Assembly (NCBI GenBank): GCA_031460455.1
Contig: JAVKTQ010000008.1
Location: 1-64,000, forward strand
Source of the DNA: Sporomusaceae bacterium
Lineage (GTDB): Bacteria; Bacillota; Negativicutes; Sporomusales; UBA7701
Length of the DNA: 64,000 bases
Direction: 5' to 3'
The notes beneath the pieces are model-generated. The model was not told the origin of the DNA and made no database searches. It saw only the letters and a program-made list of their open reading frames with translations. A program made the translations under genes and the position numbers. Shown one piece after another: positions 42,415 to 54,417 of this stretch. Position 1 is the first letter of the stretch, and each line of letters starts with the position of its first letter.

Positions 42415-42779
42415 CGCGTCTGATTCCCCCCCGCGCTTTATAACGATCAGTATAGATGTTATCGCGGCCGGGCGGGGTGGGGCTGAGGGCGGGTTTGCCT
42501 GCGGCCGTCCAAGCGGTGTATGATTGTATAGTAAGATTATAGCAAAAATATGAAAGTTTTTCTGCAACTTTCGACAATTACTGTGTCGGCAGAGCGGGCG
42601 GCAAGGGGCGGTGCCGCCACCGCGGAAAAGCGCGGCAGGATGGGGGTGGCCCCGGGGGGCGGATAACGCGATAAAAATACACGATTTACCACTTGCGCGG
42701 CCGAGGGAGGTATGATAAACTTATATCTCGTCAGGTGGAACGAGCCCAATAGGTTTCGTCAGGAATTCGTTGCGGTCTA
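42415..42779. other. Gene-free stretch before the tRNA cluster
   Basis: 365 bases with no credible gene. It includes GC-rich short hairpins around 42600-42660 (such as GCCGC...GCGGC) and a direct repeat TCGTCAGG at 42728-42735 and 42756-42763 (28-base period) just before the tRNA promoter. No known RNA class was recognised. Confidence 0.5.
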
Positions 42780-42808
42780 TTGACATAAAGAGACGGTTAT
42801 TATATAAT
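42780..42808 (+). promoter_or_regulatory. Promoter of the tRNA cluster
   Basis: Full-consensus TTGACA (42780-42785), 17-base spacer and TATAAT (42803-42808), 30 bases before the first tRNA. Confidence 0.88.
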
Positions 42809-42837
42809 AACTTCTGTCACTAAAGACGCAGACCTTC

Positions 42838-42913
42838 GCTGGCGTAGCTCAATCGGCAGAGCACGGGTTTTGTAAACCCGCGGTTGGGGGTTCGATTCCC
42901 TTCGCCAGCTCCA
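42838..42913 (+). tRNA. tRNA-Thr (anticodon TGT)
   Basis: 76 bases including encoded CCA. Acceptor GCTGGCG / CGCCAGC; anticodon loop TTTTGTAA gives TGT; T-loop GTTCGATTC. First of five tRNAs. Confidence 0.96.
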
Positions 42914-42924
42914 CAGCATAATAT

Positions 42925-43009
42925 GGAGGGGTTCCCGAGTGGCTAAAGGGAGCAGACTGTAAATCTGCCGCGTTTCGCTTCGGTGGTTCGAATCCACCCC
43001 CCTCCACCA
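42925..43009 (+). tRNA. tRNA-Tyr (anticodon GTA)
   Basis: 85 bases with a long variable arm (class II). Acceptor GGAGGGG / CCCCTCC; anticodon loop CTGTAAA; encoded CCA. Confidence 0.96.
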
Positions 43010-43045
43010 TTTACCTCATCTGCTGGAGATTGGCGTTTTGCACAT

Positions 43046-43122
<77 letters not shown>

Positions 43123-43163
43123 GTGAATATCCGGCCGACGGTTATCCGCCGGCCGGTATAAAT

Positions 43164-43239
43164 GCTGGTGTAGCTCAGTTGGTAGAGCGTATCCTTGGTA
43201 AGGATAAGGTCACCGGTTCAATCCCGGTCACTAGCTCCA
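43164..43239 (+). tRNA. tRNA-Thr (anticodon GGT)
   Basis: 76 bases. Anticodon loop CTTGGTAA gives GGT; the acceptor stem GCTGGTG pairs with CACTAGC; encoded CCA. Confidence 0.95.
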
Positions 43240-43247
43240 TTTTTTTT

Positions 43248-43324
43248 GGCGGCGTAGCTCAGTTGGCTAGAGCAAGCGGTTCATACCCGCTGGGTCCGCG
43301 GTTCAAATCCGTGCGCCGCCACCA
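43248..43324 (+). tRNA. tRNA-Met, elongator (anticodon CAT)
   Basis: 77 bases. Acceptor GGCGGCG / CGCCGCC with A73 and encoded CCA; anticodon loop TTCATAC. The normal 1-72 pair and absence of three G-C pairs exclude the initiator; similarity to Bacillus elongator tRNA-Met favours Met over the lysidine-modified Ile tRNA. Confidence 0.9.
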
Positions 43325-43332
43325 TTTTGGAC

Positions 43333-43362
43333 AAAACCCCCGCAGGGATGCGGGGGTTTTGC
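43333..43362 (+). terminator. Terminator of the tRNA cluster
   Basis: Stem AAAACCCCCGCA / TGCGGGGGTTTT with a short loop, 8 bases after the last tRNA. Confidence 0.88.
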
Positions 43363-43459
43363 CGCGTTTGTGCGACTCAATTGCCAATATATACTTCGGA
43401 AATAGACGCCTTCCCCGGCGAAGACTAAAAATAAATACGACGACGGGGAGGGGAGCGTA

Positions 43460-44434
43460 TTGCATACGACGACAAAGAAGAGACGGATGAAGCGGCGGTA
43501 TCGGAAGATGGCGGTCGCGGCGGCGACGGCGGCGGTGATGTCGACGGCGCTGCTGCACGGGTTCCCGGTGGCGAAGGTGTTGGCGGCGCCGAGTCTGCCG
43601 GCGGAGAGCGCGGTGGATGAGGCGACGGTCCAGGACCAGGGCGGCGGGGCCGCCGAGGCGGCCCGCGAGCGGGACCGGGACGGCGACAGGGACCGCGACC
43701 GGCAGGATTGGCGCGACCGCGACCGCTCGGAGACGCGGAGCCCGGTGCAGGTGGTGATGGATAAGGCGGCGACGTTCGGTTTCGATGTTCACAGTGATTC
43801 TTTTTCGCTGCTGTCGAAGACGGCGAACAGGGCGACGGTGCGGGTGCGGCATGACGGGCAGACGTTCAAGGTCGACCTGGAGCGGGCCGGCGATTCGTGG
43901 GTTATCACGACTATCCGCGGGATCGGCGATATGAACCATCCGGCCACTTATACGCCGGCCAGCTTTTTTCCGGGCGCGGCGCTGCTGCCGACGCCGACAG
44001 CCCCGGCCGAGCAGACGACGGTTTTTGCGACCGAGGCGTTTAATACCTGGAATTGGACTGAGGCGGTTTATCCCGGCGATATGTCTTTCGGCATCGCGCT
44101 GCAGGACCCGCGGCCGGCGGGCCTGGCGACGACAATCCCCGCCGACGTGCTCGATAAGCTCGACTTTGGCCGGCAGATGCTGCTGTTTGCCCATGTCGGG
44201 TCGGTGTCGCCGCAGGGGTACGGGGTGGGCATCGCGAAGGTGGTGCGGAGCGGCAACGATCTGACGGTGACGGTGCGCGCGAAGAGCCCGCAGGCCGGCG
44301 ATAAGGCGGCGACGAAGACGGACGATTATCTGGCGGTGGACCGGGTAAATCTCGATTTCAGCAGGCCAGTGCGTATTGCGTTCGTGGATCAGTACGGGAC
44401 GGTGCTGGTGACGTATACGGTCGTGCCGCGGTAG
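43460..44434 (+). CDS. Exported protein with Arg/Asp repeat and PrcB-like C-terminal domain
   Basis: 324 residues, TTG start behind GGGGAGGGGAG. A basic N-terminus and hydrophobic stretch (VAAATAAVMSTALLHGFP) form a signal peptide. Residues about 68-95 are a low-complexity run of Arg-Asp (RERDRDGDRDRDRQDWRDRD). A central domain (VVMDKAATFGFDVHSDSFSLL... VRVRHDGQTFKVDLER) and a C-terminal region (GSVSPQGYGVGIAKVVRSGNDLTVTV... DYLAVDRVNL) follow; the latter resembles the PrcB_C domain. Role unknown; probably in the cell envelope. Confidence 0.75.
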   Translation: MHTTTKKRRMKRRYRKMAVAAATAAVMSTALLHGFPVAKVLAAPSLPAESAVDEATVQDQGGGAAEAARERDRDGDRDRDRQDWRDRDRSETRSPVQVVMDKAATFGFDVHSDSFSLLSKTANRATVRVRHDGQTFKVDLERAGDSWVITTIRGIGDMNHPATYTPASFFPGAALLPTPTAPAEQTTVFATEAFNTWNWTEAVYPGDMSFGIALQDPRPAGLATTIPADVLDKLDFGRQMLLFAHVGSVSPQGYGVGIAKVVRSGNDLTVTVRAKSPQAGDKAATKTDDYLAVDRVNLDFSRPVRIAFVDQYGTVLVTYTVVPR

Positions 44435-44448
44435 ATTTCGGCAACCTT

Positions 44449-44480
44449 TGGCCCCTGCCTGTCGGGCGGGGGTTTTTTGC
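44449..44480 (+). terminator. Intrinsic terminator after the exported protein
   Basis: Hairpin CCCCTGCC-TGTC-GGGCGGGG followed by GTTTTTTG. One bulge in the stem. Confidence 0.75.
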
Positions 44481-44606
44481 GTCTTGTCCGCCGGTTGGGA
44501 GGGGTGGCGTGCAGGAATTTACCTTAACTTATAGAATATCCTTGTTTTGTAAAATACTAGTGTTGTCACCGCGTCCGGGCGACTAGGGTTAAGGAGGAAG
44601 AGGAAT

Positions 44607-45809
44607 ATGGCAAAGAAGAAGTTTGAGAGGACCAAACCGCACGTTAACATTGGCACCATCGGTCACGTCGACCATGGCAAGACCTCGCTGACCGCGGCTA
44701 TCACGCTGCTGCTGTCCAAGTCGGGCGGCGCGACGTTCGTCGCCTACGACCAGATCGACAAGGCGCCGGAAGAGCGCGAGCGCGGCATTACGATCAACAC
44801 CGCCCACGTGGAATACGAGACCGAGAAGCGCCACTACGCGCACGTCGACTGCCCCGGCCACGCCGACTATGTCAAGAACATGATCACCGGGGCCGCCCAG
44901 ATGGACGGCGCTATCCTGGTGGTAAGCGCGGCCGACGGCCCGATGCCCCAGACCCGCGAACACATCCTGCTCTCCCGCCAGGTCGGCGTGCCGGCGATGG
45001 TGGTGTTCCTGAACAAGGCCGATATGGTTGACGACGCCGAGCTGATGGAGCTGGTGGAGATGGAAGTGCGCGAGCTGCTGTCGAGCTACGAGTTCCCCGG
45101 CGACGACATCCCGGTAGTCTCCGGCTCGGCGACCAAGGCGCTGGCCTGCGGCTGCGCGAAGCGCGACTGCCAGTGGTGCGGCAAGATCATGGAGCTGATG
45201 GATGCCGTCGACGAGTACATCCCGACTCCGGAGCGCGCGACCGACAAGCCTTTCCTGATGCCTGTCGAGGACGTGTTCACGATCACGGGCCGCGGCACCG
45301 TGGCGACCGGCCGTGTGGAACGCGGTCAGGTCAAGGTTGGCGATACTGTCGAGATCGTCGGTATGACCGAGAAACCGAAATCGACGGTCGTAACGGGCGT
45401 GGAAATGTTCCGCAAGCTGCTTGATTCGGCAGTGGCGGGCGACAATATCGGCGCGCTGCTGCGCGGCGTTGACCGCAAGGAAATCGAGCGCGGCCAGGTA
45501 CTGGCGAAGCCGGGTTCGATCAAGCCGCACACCCAGTATAAAGCCGAGGTGTACGTGCTGTCGAAGGAAGAGGGCGGCCGCCATACGCCGTTCTTTAACG
45601 GCTACCGTCCGCAGTTTTACTTCCGGACGACGGACGTAACCGGCGTGGTGACTCTGCCGGAGGGCGTCGAGATGGTAATGCCTGGCGATAACATCCAGAT
45701 GGCGATCGCGCTGATTACGCCGATCGCGATCGAGGAAGGCCTGCGGTTCGCGATCCGCGAAGGCGGCCGCACGGTCGGCGCCGGCGTTGTCACCGCGATC
45801 AGCGAGTAG
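44607..45809 (+). CDS. tuf: Translation elongation factor Tu, copy 1
   Basis: 400 residues. G domain with GHVDHGKT (residues 19-26), [12 protein letters not shown] and NKADMVDD; domains II and III complete. It delivers aminoacyl-tRNA to the ribosome. A four-cysteine segment ([13 protein letters not shown], near residues 181-193) replaces the usual short loop in the G domain. The nucleotide sequence is identical to tuf copy 2 (62110-63312) from start codon to the last codon, while the flanks are unrelated. It lies downstream of tRNA-Thr/Tyr/Met/Thr/Met genes, like tufB of E. coli. GGAGGAAGAGG precedes the ATG. Confidence 0.97.
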   Translation: MAKKKFERTKPHVNIGTIGHVDHGKTSLTAAITLLLSKSGGATFVAYDQIDKAPEERERGITINTAHVEYETEKRHYAHVDCPGHADYVKNMITGAAQMDGAILVVSAADGPMPQTREHILLSRQVGVPAMVVFLNKADMVDDAELMELVEMEVRELLSSYEFPGDDIPVVSGSATKALACGCAKRDCQWCGKIMELMDAVDEYIPTPERATDKPFLMPVEDVFTITGRGTVATGRVERGQVKVGDTVEIVGMTEKPKSTVVTGVEMFRKLLDSAVAGDNIGALLRGVDRKEIERGQVLAKPGSIKPHTQYKAEVYVLSKEEGGRHTPFFNGYRPQFYFRTTDVTGVVTLPEGVEMVMPGDNIQMAIALITPIAIEEGLRFAIREGGRTVGAGVVTAISE

Positions 45810-45810
45810 C

Positions 45811-46197
45811 GTGGCCGCTTTCGTCCCGCTGCTGGCTGTGGACGATGTGCGGGCGGCGGTGGAGTATTACGAGCGCAAGCTGCTGTTTGTCCGCGAGTTC
45901 GTTTACCCTGAGGCGGAGCCGGTTTTCGCGACGATGGGACGCGAGGGCGCGCGGCTGATGCTTGAGGCGGCGACGGGGTTCGCGGCCAAGTACGGTATGG
46001 AAGCCGCGGTGTGGCCGCGGGGCCGGGGCGTGGATCTGAACGTGAGGCTGGACGGCGATATCGACGATTACTACGGCCGGGTGACGGCCGCGGGGGCCGA
46101 TGTGGTCAGGCCGATTTTCACGACCGAGTACGGGATGCGCCAGTTCACCGTCCGCGATCTCGACGGTTATCTGCTGACGTTTATCAGGCAGGAATAA
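45811..46197 (+). CDS. VOC/glyoxalase superfamily protein
   Basis: 128 residues from the GTG at 45811, which starts one base after the tuf stop codon. No ribosome-binding site is evident (the upstream bases are the tuf end), so translation is probably coupled to tuf. The fold motifs [32 protein letters not shown] and [17 protein letters not shown] match single-domain VOC proteins (one beta-alpha-beta-beta-beta pair), such as bleomycin-resistance-like proteins. Substrate unknown. The coupling to tuf is unusual. Confidence 0.85.
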   Translation: MAAFVPLLAVDDVRAAVEYYERKLLFVREFVYPEAEPVFATMGREGARLMLEAATGFAAKYGMEAAVWPRGRGVDLNVRLDGDIDDYYGRVTAAGADVVRPIFTTEYGMRQFTVRDLDGYLLTFIRQE

Positions 46198-46272
46198 ACG
46201 CCCGTTATATTAGGCATAATTATTGGGCAGGGGAGACCCTGCCCGCGTCTTTCTTTTGTTGAACAAGGCCGA

Positions 46273-46389
46273 GGTCGCCGAGAAGCGAGTATAGCTAGGC
46301 GCACCGAGGACGCGCAGCGACGCGTACTTGGGCGTACGCTAGCAAGCGCCCGCAGGGGCAACAACGCTAGACGAAGCTTATCGGCGACC
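46273..46389 (+). repeat. Palindromic intergenic element, copy 7 (divergent)
   Basis: 117 bases. Arms GGTCGCCGAGAAGCG and CTTATCGGCGACC; apex GCGTAC-TTGGGC-GTACGC; mid part GGACGCGC and GCGCCCGCAGGGGCAAC, where the usual AAAGCGC/GCGCTTT and GAGGAG are replaced on both strands. The CCAGATG and CAGATGG blocks are mostly lost (AGCTAGG, CTAGACG). A decayed or variant copy, just upstream of the rpmG promoter. Confidence 0.8.
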
Positions 46390-46424
46390 GAAATATGACA
46401 AACGGGGATACGTGTACTGGACTA

Positions 46425-46452
46425 TTGACATGTCCGTAACTCTTGTGATACT
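46425..46452 (+). promoter_or_regulatory. Promoter of rpmG-secE-nusG
   Basis: -35 TTGACA (46425-46430), 16-base spacer, -10 GATACT (46447-46452) with an upstream TGT that fits an extended -10. About 40 bases before rpmG. Confidence 0.65.
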
Positions 46453-46494
46453 CTATATTAGCGACATTTATGACTAGCAAGTGAGGTGTAATCG

Positions 46495-46644
46495 ATGCGT
46501 GTGGCGATCACCGTTGCCTGTACCGAGTGCAAGCAGCGCAACTATCAGACGAACAAGAACAAGAAGAACGACCCGGACCGTATGGAGTTTAACAAATACT
46601 GCAAGTTCTGCAAAAAATCGACTTTACACAAAGAAACAAAGTAA
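46495..46644 (+). CDS. rpmG: 50S ribosomal protein L33
   Basis: 49 residues. Zinc-binding form with CTEC and CKFC pairs ([11 protein letters not shown] ... [15 protein letters not shown]), the type that binds zinc in the ribosome rather than the cysteine-free paralogue. GAGGTG lies 6 bases upstream of the ATG. It is followed by tRNA-Trp, then secE and nusG, the classic order. Too short to stand out by length, but the motifs are diagnostic. Confidence 0.95.
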   Translation: MRVAITVACTECKQRNYQTNKNKKNDPDRMEFNKYCKFCKKSTLHKETK

Positions 46645-46672
46645 TCTATAATTAATCTGCATTAACATAAGT

Positions 46673-46748
46673 AGGGGCATAGCTCAATTGGTAGAGTAGC
46701 GGTCTCCAAAACCGTTGGTTGTGGGTTCAAGTCCTACTGCCCCTGCCA
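46673..46748 (+). tRNA. tRNA-Trp (anticodon CCA)
   Basis: 76 bases. Acceptor AGGGGCA / TGCCCCT with G73; anticodon loop CTCCAAA; encoded CCA. It sits between rpmG and secE, a conserved position in Firmicutes. Confidence 0.95.
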
Positions 46749-46794
46749 CACGGTTTTTGCATGTGTCTGGCAGTATTGAGAGGGATGTGAGAAA

Positions 46795-47010
46795 GTGACT
46801 GCCCAGGAAACAGCGATAAAATCAAGGACCTCCGGCATGAAGCGCTTTTTGCGGGAGGTTAAAGCCGAACTCAAAAAGGTGTCGTGGCCGGATAAGAAAG
46901 AACTCTCCGCCTACACGGGGGTTGTTTTTATTTCTGTTGTAGTCGCCGCCTTTGTCATCTGGGTGATGGACGCCGGGTTCACCGAGGCTCTGAAGGCCCT
47001 GCTTAAATAA
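46795..47010 (+). CDS. secE: Preprotein translocase subunit SecE
   Basis: 71 residues, GTG start after GAGGGATG. An N-terminal basic region (FLREVKAELKKVSWPDKKEL, the conserved SecE amphipathic helix) and a single membrane helix (VVFISVVVAAFVIWVMDAGF). It clamps SecY in the protein export channel. It is the usual partner just upstream of nusG. Confidence 0.95.
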   Translation: MTAQETAIKSRTSGMKRFLREVKAELKKVSWPDKKELSAYTGVVFISVVVAAFVIWVMDAGFTEALKALLK

Positions 47011-47074
47011 TGTCCCGCTTAAATAGTGAGTGTAGCTAAGGGGGTGGGGGCCCGCGCCGCGCGGCCCTTATACG

Positions 47075-47608
47075 ATGGAATCGGATAAGAAGTGGTATGT
47101 CATTCACACCTACTCGGGCTATGAGAACAAGGTGAAGGCCAATCTCGAAAAGAAGGTCCACTCCATGGGCATGGAAAATGAGATTTTCCGTGTGCTCGTT
47201 CCGATGGAAGACGAGGTGGAGTACAAGGACGGCAAGAAGAAGATTTCGAAGAAGAAGGTCTTTCCCGGGTACGTGCTTGTTGAGATGACCGTGAACGACA
47301 GGTCATGGTATGTCGTGCGCAATACCCCTGGCGTCACGGGTTTCGTGGGGTCAGGTTCGAAGCCCATCCCGCTTACGCAGGCCGAGGCCAAGAATATTCT
47401 CAAGTCGATGGGTATGGAAGAGATCAAGGCGAAGAAGATCGACGTCAAGCCGCAGGAAGTGGTTCGCATTACCTCCGGCGCGTTCGAGAACTGGACCGCC
47501 ACGGTCACCGACGTTTATCCCGACCGCGGCAAGCTGAAGGTGCTTGTCAATATGTTCGGGCGCGAGACGCCGGTCGAATTGGACTATACTCAGATAGACA
47601 AACTATAG
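47075..47608 (+). CDS. nusG: Transcription termination/antitermination protein NusG
   Basis: 177 residues. An NGN domain (WYVIHTYSGYENKVKANLEK, FPGYVLVEM, VRNTPGVTGFVGSGSKPIPL) and a C-terminal KOW domain (GAFENWTATVTDVYPDRGKLKVLVNMFGRETPVEL). It modulates RNA polymerase pausing and Rho. The strong GGGGG tract (47039-47051) lies 25-30 bases from the ATG, with a GC hairpin (GGGCC ... GGCCC) between them that could bring the two together. Confidence 0.96.
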   Translation: MESDKKWYVIHTYSGYENKVKANLEKKVHSMGMENEIFRVLVPMEDEVEYKDGKKKISKKKVFPGYVLVEMTVNDRSWYVVRNTPGVTGFVGSGSKPIPLTQAEAKNILKSMGMEEIKAKKIDVKPQEVVRITSGAFENWTATVTDVYPDRGKLKVLVNMFGRETPVELDYTQIDKL

Positions 47609-47640
47609 CTGGTGTACTGCCGCCTCGCGGCGGTTCAATA

Positions 47641-47669
47641 GTGGGAGGGCTTCGGCCCGCCATTACCAC
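47641..47669 (+). promoter_or_regulatory. L1-type mRNA hairpin before rplK
   Basis: GTGG-GAGGGC-TTCG-GCCCGCCATTA-CCAC: an outer GTGG/CCAC pair with an inner GGGC/GCCC stem. A matching hairpin with different inner stem lies before rplA (48163-48188). L1 is known to autoregulate the L11 operon, so L1 binding is a reasonable inference. Confidence 0.55.
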
Positions 47670-47693
47670 ATTTTAGGGTAAGGAGGTGTAACC

Positions 47694-48119
47694 ATGGCGA
47701 AAAAGGTTGTCAAGCTTGTAAAGCTGCAGGTTCCCGCCGGTAAAGCTACCCCGGCGCCGCCCGTCGGTCCCGCCCTCGGTCAAGCCGGTGTCAATATCAT
47801 GGCTTTTGTTAAGGAGTTCAACGAGAGGACGGCGGCTCAGGCTGGTCTGATTATCCCGGTAGAGATTACCGTGTTTGAAGACAGGTCGTTTTCTTTCATC
47901 ACCAAGACGCCCCCGGCCGCGATCCTTCTGAAGAAGGCCGCCGGTATCGAGACGGCGTCGGGCGAGCCGAACAAGAAGAAGGTCGCCAAGGTTTCGCGGG
48001 CCAAGGTGCGCGAAATCGCCGAGACCAAGATGCAAGATCTGAACGCCGCCAGCGTCGAAGCCGCTATGCGGATGATCGAAGGCACGGCGCGCAGCATGGG
48101 CATCGACATCGTCGACTAG
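47694..48119 (+). CDS. rplK: 50S ribosomal protein L11
   Basis: 141 residues. The N-terminal domain has the proline-rich [34 protein letters not shown] (read in order) and the C-terminal RNA-binding domain has [29 protein letters not shown]. It binds the GTPase-associated 23S rRNA. AGGAGGTG lies 5 bases upstream of the ATG. First of the rplKAJL block. Confidence 0.97.
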   Translation: MAKKVVKLVKLQVPAGKATPAPPVGPALGQAGVNIMAFVKEFNERTAAQAGLIIPVEITVFEDRSFSFITKTPPAAILLKKAAGIETASGEPNKKKVAKVSRAKVREIAETKMQDLNAASVEAAMRMIEGTARSMGIDIVD

Positions 48120-48162
48120 TCGGCGGTGCTCAGTTCGAGGCTGATTGTCAGCCGAGGGCGAT

Positions 48163-48188
48163 GTGGGAGGGTTTCCCGTTATCACCAC
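48163..48188 (+). promoter_or_regulatory. L1-type mRNA hairpin before rplA
   Basis: GTGG-GAGGG-TTT-CCCGTTATCA-CCAC, parallel to the element before rplK; the inner stem differs but still pairs. Probable autoregulatory target of L1. Confidence 0.55.
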
Positions 48189-48212
48189 ATTATTTTTTAG
48201 GAGGATTTACCA

Positions 48213-48920
48213 ATGCCGAAACACGGTAAAAAATACGCTGAAGCTTTCAAGCTGATCGAGAAGAACAAGCTCTACGACCCGGAAGAGGCTGTGGAGATTG
48301 TTAAGAAGACCGCCAGCGCCAAGTTCGACGAGACGGTCGAGGTGGCGGTCAGGCTCGGGGTCGACCCCAAGCACGCCGATCAGCAGGTCCGCGGCGCGGT
48401 CGTCCTGCCCCACGGCACCGGCAAGACCAAGACGGTTCTGGTGTTCGCCAAGGGCGAGAAGGCCAAGGAGGCGGAAACGGCGGGAGCCGATTTCGTCGGC
48501 GCCGAGGATATGGTTGAGAAGATCCAGGGCGGCTGGTCGGATTTTGATGTGGCTGTGGCCACCCCCGATATGATGGGTATGGTGGGCAAGCTGGGCAAGA
48601 TCCTCGGTCCCAAGGGCCTGATGCCGAACCCCAAGGTCGGCACGGTGACGATGGATATCACCCGCGCTCTGAACGAGATCAAAGCCGGTAAGATCGAGTA
48701 CCGTACCGATAAGGCGGGCAACATTCACGCCCCGATCGGCAAGGTTTCGTTCGATAACGACAAGCTGGCCGGCAACTTCTACACGCTGCTGGACACGCTG
48801 ATCAAGGTCAAACCGTCGGCGGCCAAGGGCCAGTATCTCAGGGGCATCACCCTGTCGACGACGATGGGCCCCGGTGTGAAGGTCAACCCGCTCAAGGCGC
48901 AAGGCGCGAAAAAAGAGTAG
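48213..48920 (+). CDS. rplA: 50S ribosomal protein L1
   Basis: 235 residues, ATG after AGGAGG. Contains the L1 signature: [47 protein letters not shown] (read in order), [14 protein letters not shown] and the C-terminal [18 protein letters not shown]. It binds 23S rRNA at the E-site stalk and its own mRNA. Next to rplK as in all Firmicutes. Confidence 0.97.
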   Translation: MPKHGKKYAEAFKLIEKNKLYDPEEAVEIVKKTASAKFDETVEVAVRLGVDPKHADQQVRGAVVLPHGTGKTKTVLVFAKGEKAKEAETAGADFVGAEDMVEKIQGGWSDFDVAVATPDMMGMVGKLGKILGPKGLMPNPKVGTVTMDITRALNEIKAGKIEYRTDKAGNIHAPIGKVSFDNDKLAGNFYTLLDTLIKVKPSAAKGQYLRGITLSTTMGPGVKVNPLKAQGAKKE

Positions 48921-48983
48921 ACAAAGCCTTGAAAGTGTAGTATAAATAAGAGGCTGACTTTAATAGAATGTGGCTTTCCCAAG

Positions 48984-49120
48984 TGAGAGCCGAATTTGAT
49001 GGCTGTAGACAGCAGGTATGTGTAATGGGTTAAAACCCGCCTGCCGAGGCCGGAGCTCCGCGCTAATTGGCTTTGCCATGGCGACCTCCGGTGTTTACCG
49101 CCGGCAGGTCGCCTTTTAGT
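48984..49120 (+). promoter_or_regulatory. L10 leader (rplJ-rplL autoregulation)
   Basis: Contains the L10-leader pattern GGCTGTAGACAGCAGG ... AACCCGCCTGCCGAGGC, followed by GGCGACCT...AGGTCGCCTTTTAG, a terminator-like hairpin. In Firmicutes the L10(L12)4 complex binds this kink-turn RNA and promotes termination before rplJ. Confidence 0.8.
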
Positions 49121-49160
49121 TTATATTCTCCGGATGTTTTATCAGCGAGGAGGTGTGTTT

Positions 49161-49706
49161 GTGGAAAAGGAAAAGGCAGTTTTGACCGAGAAGAAGGCGG
49201 TCGTCAGCGAGCTGAAGGATAAGCTGGCCGCCACCAAGGGCGCCGTGCTTACCAACTACCGCGGCCTGACTGTGGCGATGGATACCAAGATGCGCCGCAA
49301 GCTGCGCGAGGCTGGCGTGGAGTATCGCGTCGTGAAGAATACGATGACCCGCTTCGCCGCCAAGGATGCCGGTATCGAAGGGCTCGACAAGTATCTGGAA
49401 GGCCCGACGGCTATTGCGCTGTCCGAGACCGATCCGGTGGCTCCCGCCAAGATTCTCTCCGATTTCATCAGGGAGAACAAGCTGCAGGCGCTGGAGATCA
49501 AGGCCGGCCTGGTGGAAGGCAAGGTTATCGACGCCGCCGGTGTGAAGGCGCTGGCTACCCTGCCGCCGCGCGAAGTGCTCGTCGCCACGCTGCTGGGTAC
49601 GATGCAGGCGCCGATTGCCGGCTTCGTGCGTACGCTTAACGGTATCCCGAGCAATCTGGTGTATGCGCTGGAGGCTATCCGCAAGCAGAAGGAAGCCACT
49701 GCGTAG
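49161..49706 (+). CDS. rplJ: 50S ribosomal protein L10
   Basis: 181 residues from the GTG at 49161 (GAGGAGG 7 bases upstream); a longer in-frame ATG would place that site inside the gene. The motif [21 protein letters not shown] and [21 protein letters not shown] are typical. The C-terminal helix ([25 protein letters not shown]) binds L7/L12 dimers. Directly after its leader and before rplL. Confidence 0.96.
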   Translation: MEKEKAVLTEKKAVVSELKDKLAATKGAVLTNYRGLTVAMDTKMRRKLREAGVEYRVVKNTMTRFAAKDAGIEGLDKYLEGPTAIALSETDPVAPAKILSDFIRENKLQALEIKAGLVEGKVIDAAGVKALATLPPREVLVATLLGTMQAPIAGFVRTLNGIPSNLVYALEAIRKQKEATA

Positions 49707-49771
49707 TCTGGCTGGATAGGGTTCCCCCCAAAAAAAAATTAACTTTAAGAAAGTATTGGAGGTATATCAAA

Positions 49772-50149
49772 ATGAACAAAGAGCAAATCATGGAAGCTAT
49801 CGAGAAGATGACCGTTCTCGAACTGGCCGAGCTTATCAAGGCCCTCGAAGAGAAGTTCGGCGTTAGCGCCGCCGCCCCCGTGGCTATGGCCGCCGCCCCC
49901 GCCGCCGCTTCTGCCGCCGCTCCGGCCGCCGAAGAGCAGACCGAGTTCGATGTTATCCTGACCAGCGCCGGCGCTGCCAAGATCAACGTTATCAAGGTTG
50001 TCCGCGAAGTCACCGGCCTGGGCCTGAAGGAAGCCAAAGACCTGGTCGACGGCGCTCCCAAGCCTGTTAAAGAAAAGATTTCCAAAGCCGATGCCGAGGC
50101 TCTCAAAGCCAAGTTGACCGAAGCCGGCGCTTCCGTCGACGTTAAGTAA
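49772..50149 (+). CDS. rplL: 50S ribosomal protein L7/L12
   Basis: 125 residues. The N-terminal dimerisation domain ([24 protein letters not shown]), Ala-rich hinge ([20 protein letters not shown]), and the C-terminal factor-binding domain ([39 protein letters not shown]). TTGGAGG precedes the ATG. The end is followed by a strong terminator. Confidence 0.97.
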   Translation: MNKEQIMEAIEKMTVLELAELIKALEEKFGVSAAAPVAMAAAPAAASAAAPAAEEQTEFDVILTSAGAAKINVIKVVREVTGLGLKEAKDLVDGAPKPVKEKISKADAEALKAKLTEAGASVDVK

Positions 50150-50167
50150 GAGTTCCAAGGTCCCGAG

Positions 50168-50202
50168 CGGAGGGCATCGTCGATGCCCTCCGTATTTTTT
50201 CC
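50168..50202 (+). terminator. Intrinsic terminator after rplL
   Basis: Stem CGGAGGGCATC / GATGCCCTCCG with a 3-base loop and TATTTTTT. Confidence 0.92.
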
Positions 50203-50235
50203 AGGATACTTTTCTCATTTATGGGTAATTGTTAC

Positions 50236-50264
50236 TTGACAGGGTAAAAACCATATGATAACAT
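50236..50264 (+). promoter_or_regulatory. rpoBC promoter
   Basis: -35 TTGACA (50236-50241), 17-base spacer, -10 TAACAT (50259-50264). It gives a leader of about 230 bases before rpoB. Confidence 0.65.
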
Positions 50265-50380
50265 TTTAAAATGCGGTACGTATTTTCCTGCTGCGAAAAT
50301 TTTATCGGTTGCGGCCGGTATAGTTTAACGATTGGCAGGAAATAGTAATATAGTGGAGGATGGATTTTTTTCATCAGCTG

Positions 50381-50426
50381 AAAAGAGCAAGGTTATGCAA
50401 ACTAGTATAAACCTTGCTTCTTTTTC
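50381..50426 (+). terminator. Leader terminator before rpoB
   Basis: Stem AAAAGA-GCAAGGTT / AACCTTGC-TTCTTTT with a 14-base loop and a T-run, 75 bases ahead of the rpoB start and downstream of its promoter. It may be an attenuator for rpoBC, or end a short leader RNA. Confidence 0.75.
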
Positions 50427-50500
50427 GCATTTTATTGTTTCCTGCCATGTGTGTTGCTGCGTAAGTGGCCGTGAAAATGGGCTAAGGGGTGAAGGCTTTA

Positions 50501-54325
<3,825 letters not shown>

Positions 54326-54417
54326 CCGCGAGGCGGGTGTCCGTCAGGCCGGCTGAAGCCGGCGGCGTCGGTTGACGTGGTAAGGTAGGCTTGAAGAGTG
54401 AAGGGAGCGATACGCCC

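Noticed and set aside
43248-43324. tRNA-Ile with lysidine-modified CAT anticodon
   Set aside because: Acceptor and arm sequences resemble elongator tRNA-Met; tRNA-Ile2 usually starts GGRCC. Not excluded by sequence alone, hence confidence below 0.95.
45086-45298. Short frames on either strand within tuf
   Set aside because: They recur identically in both tuf copies because the DNA is identical; no independent coding signals.
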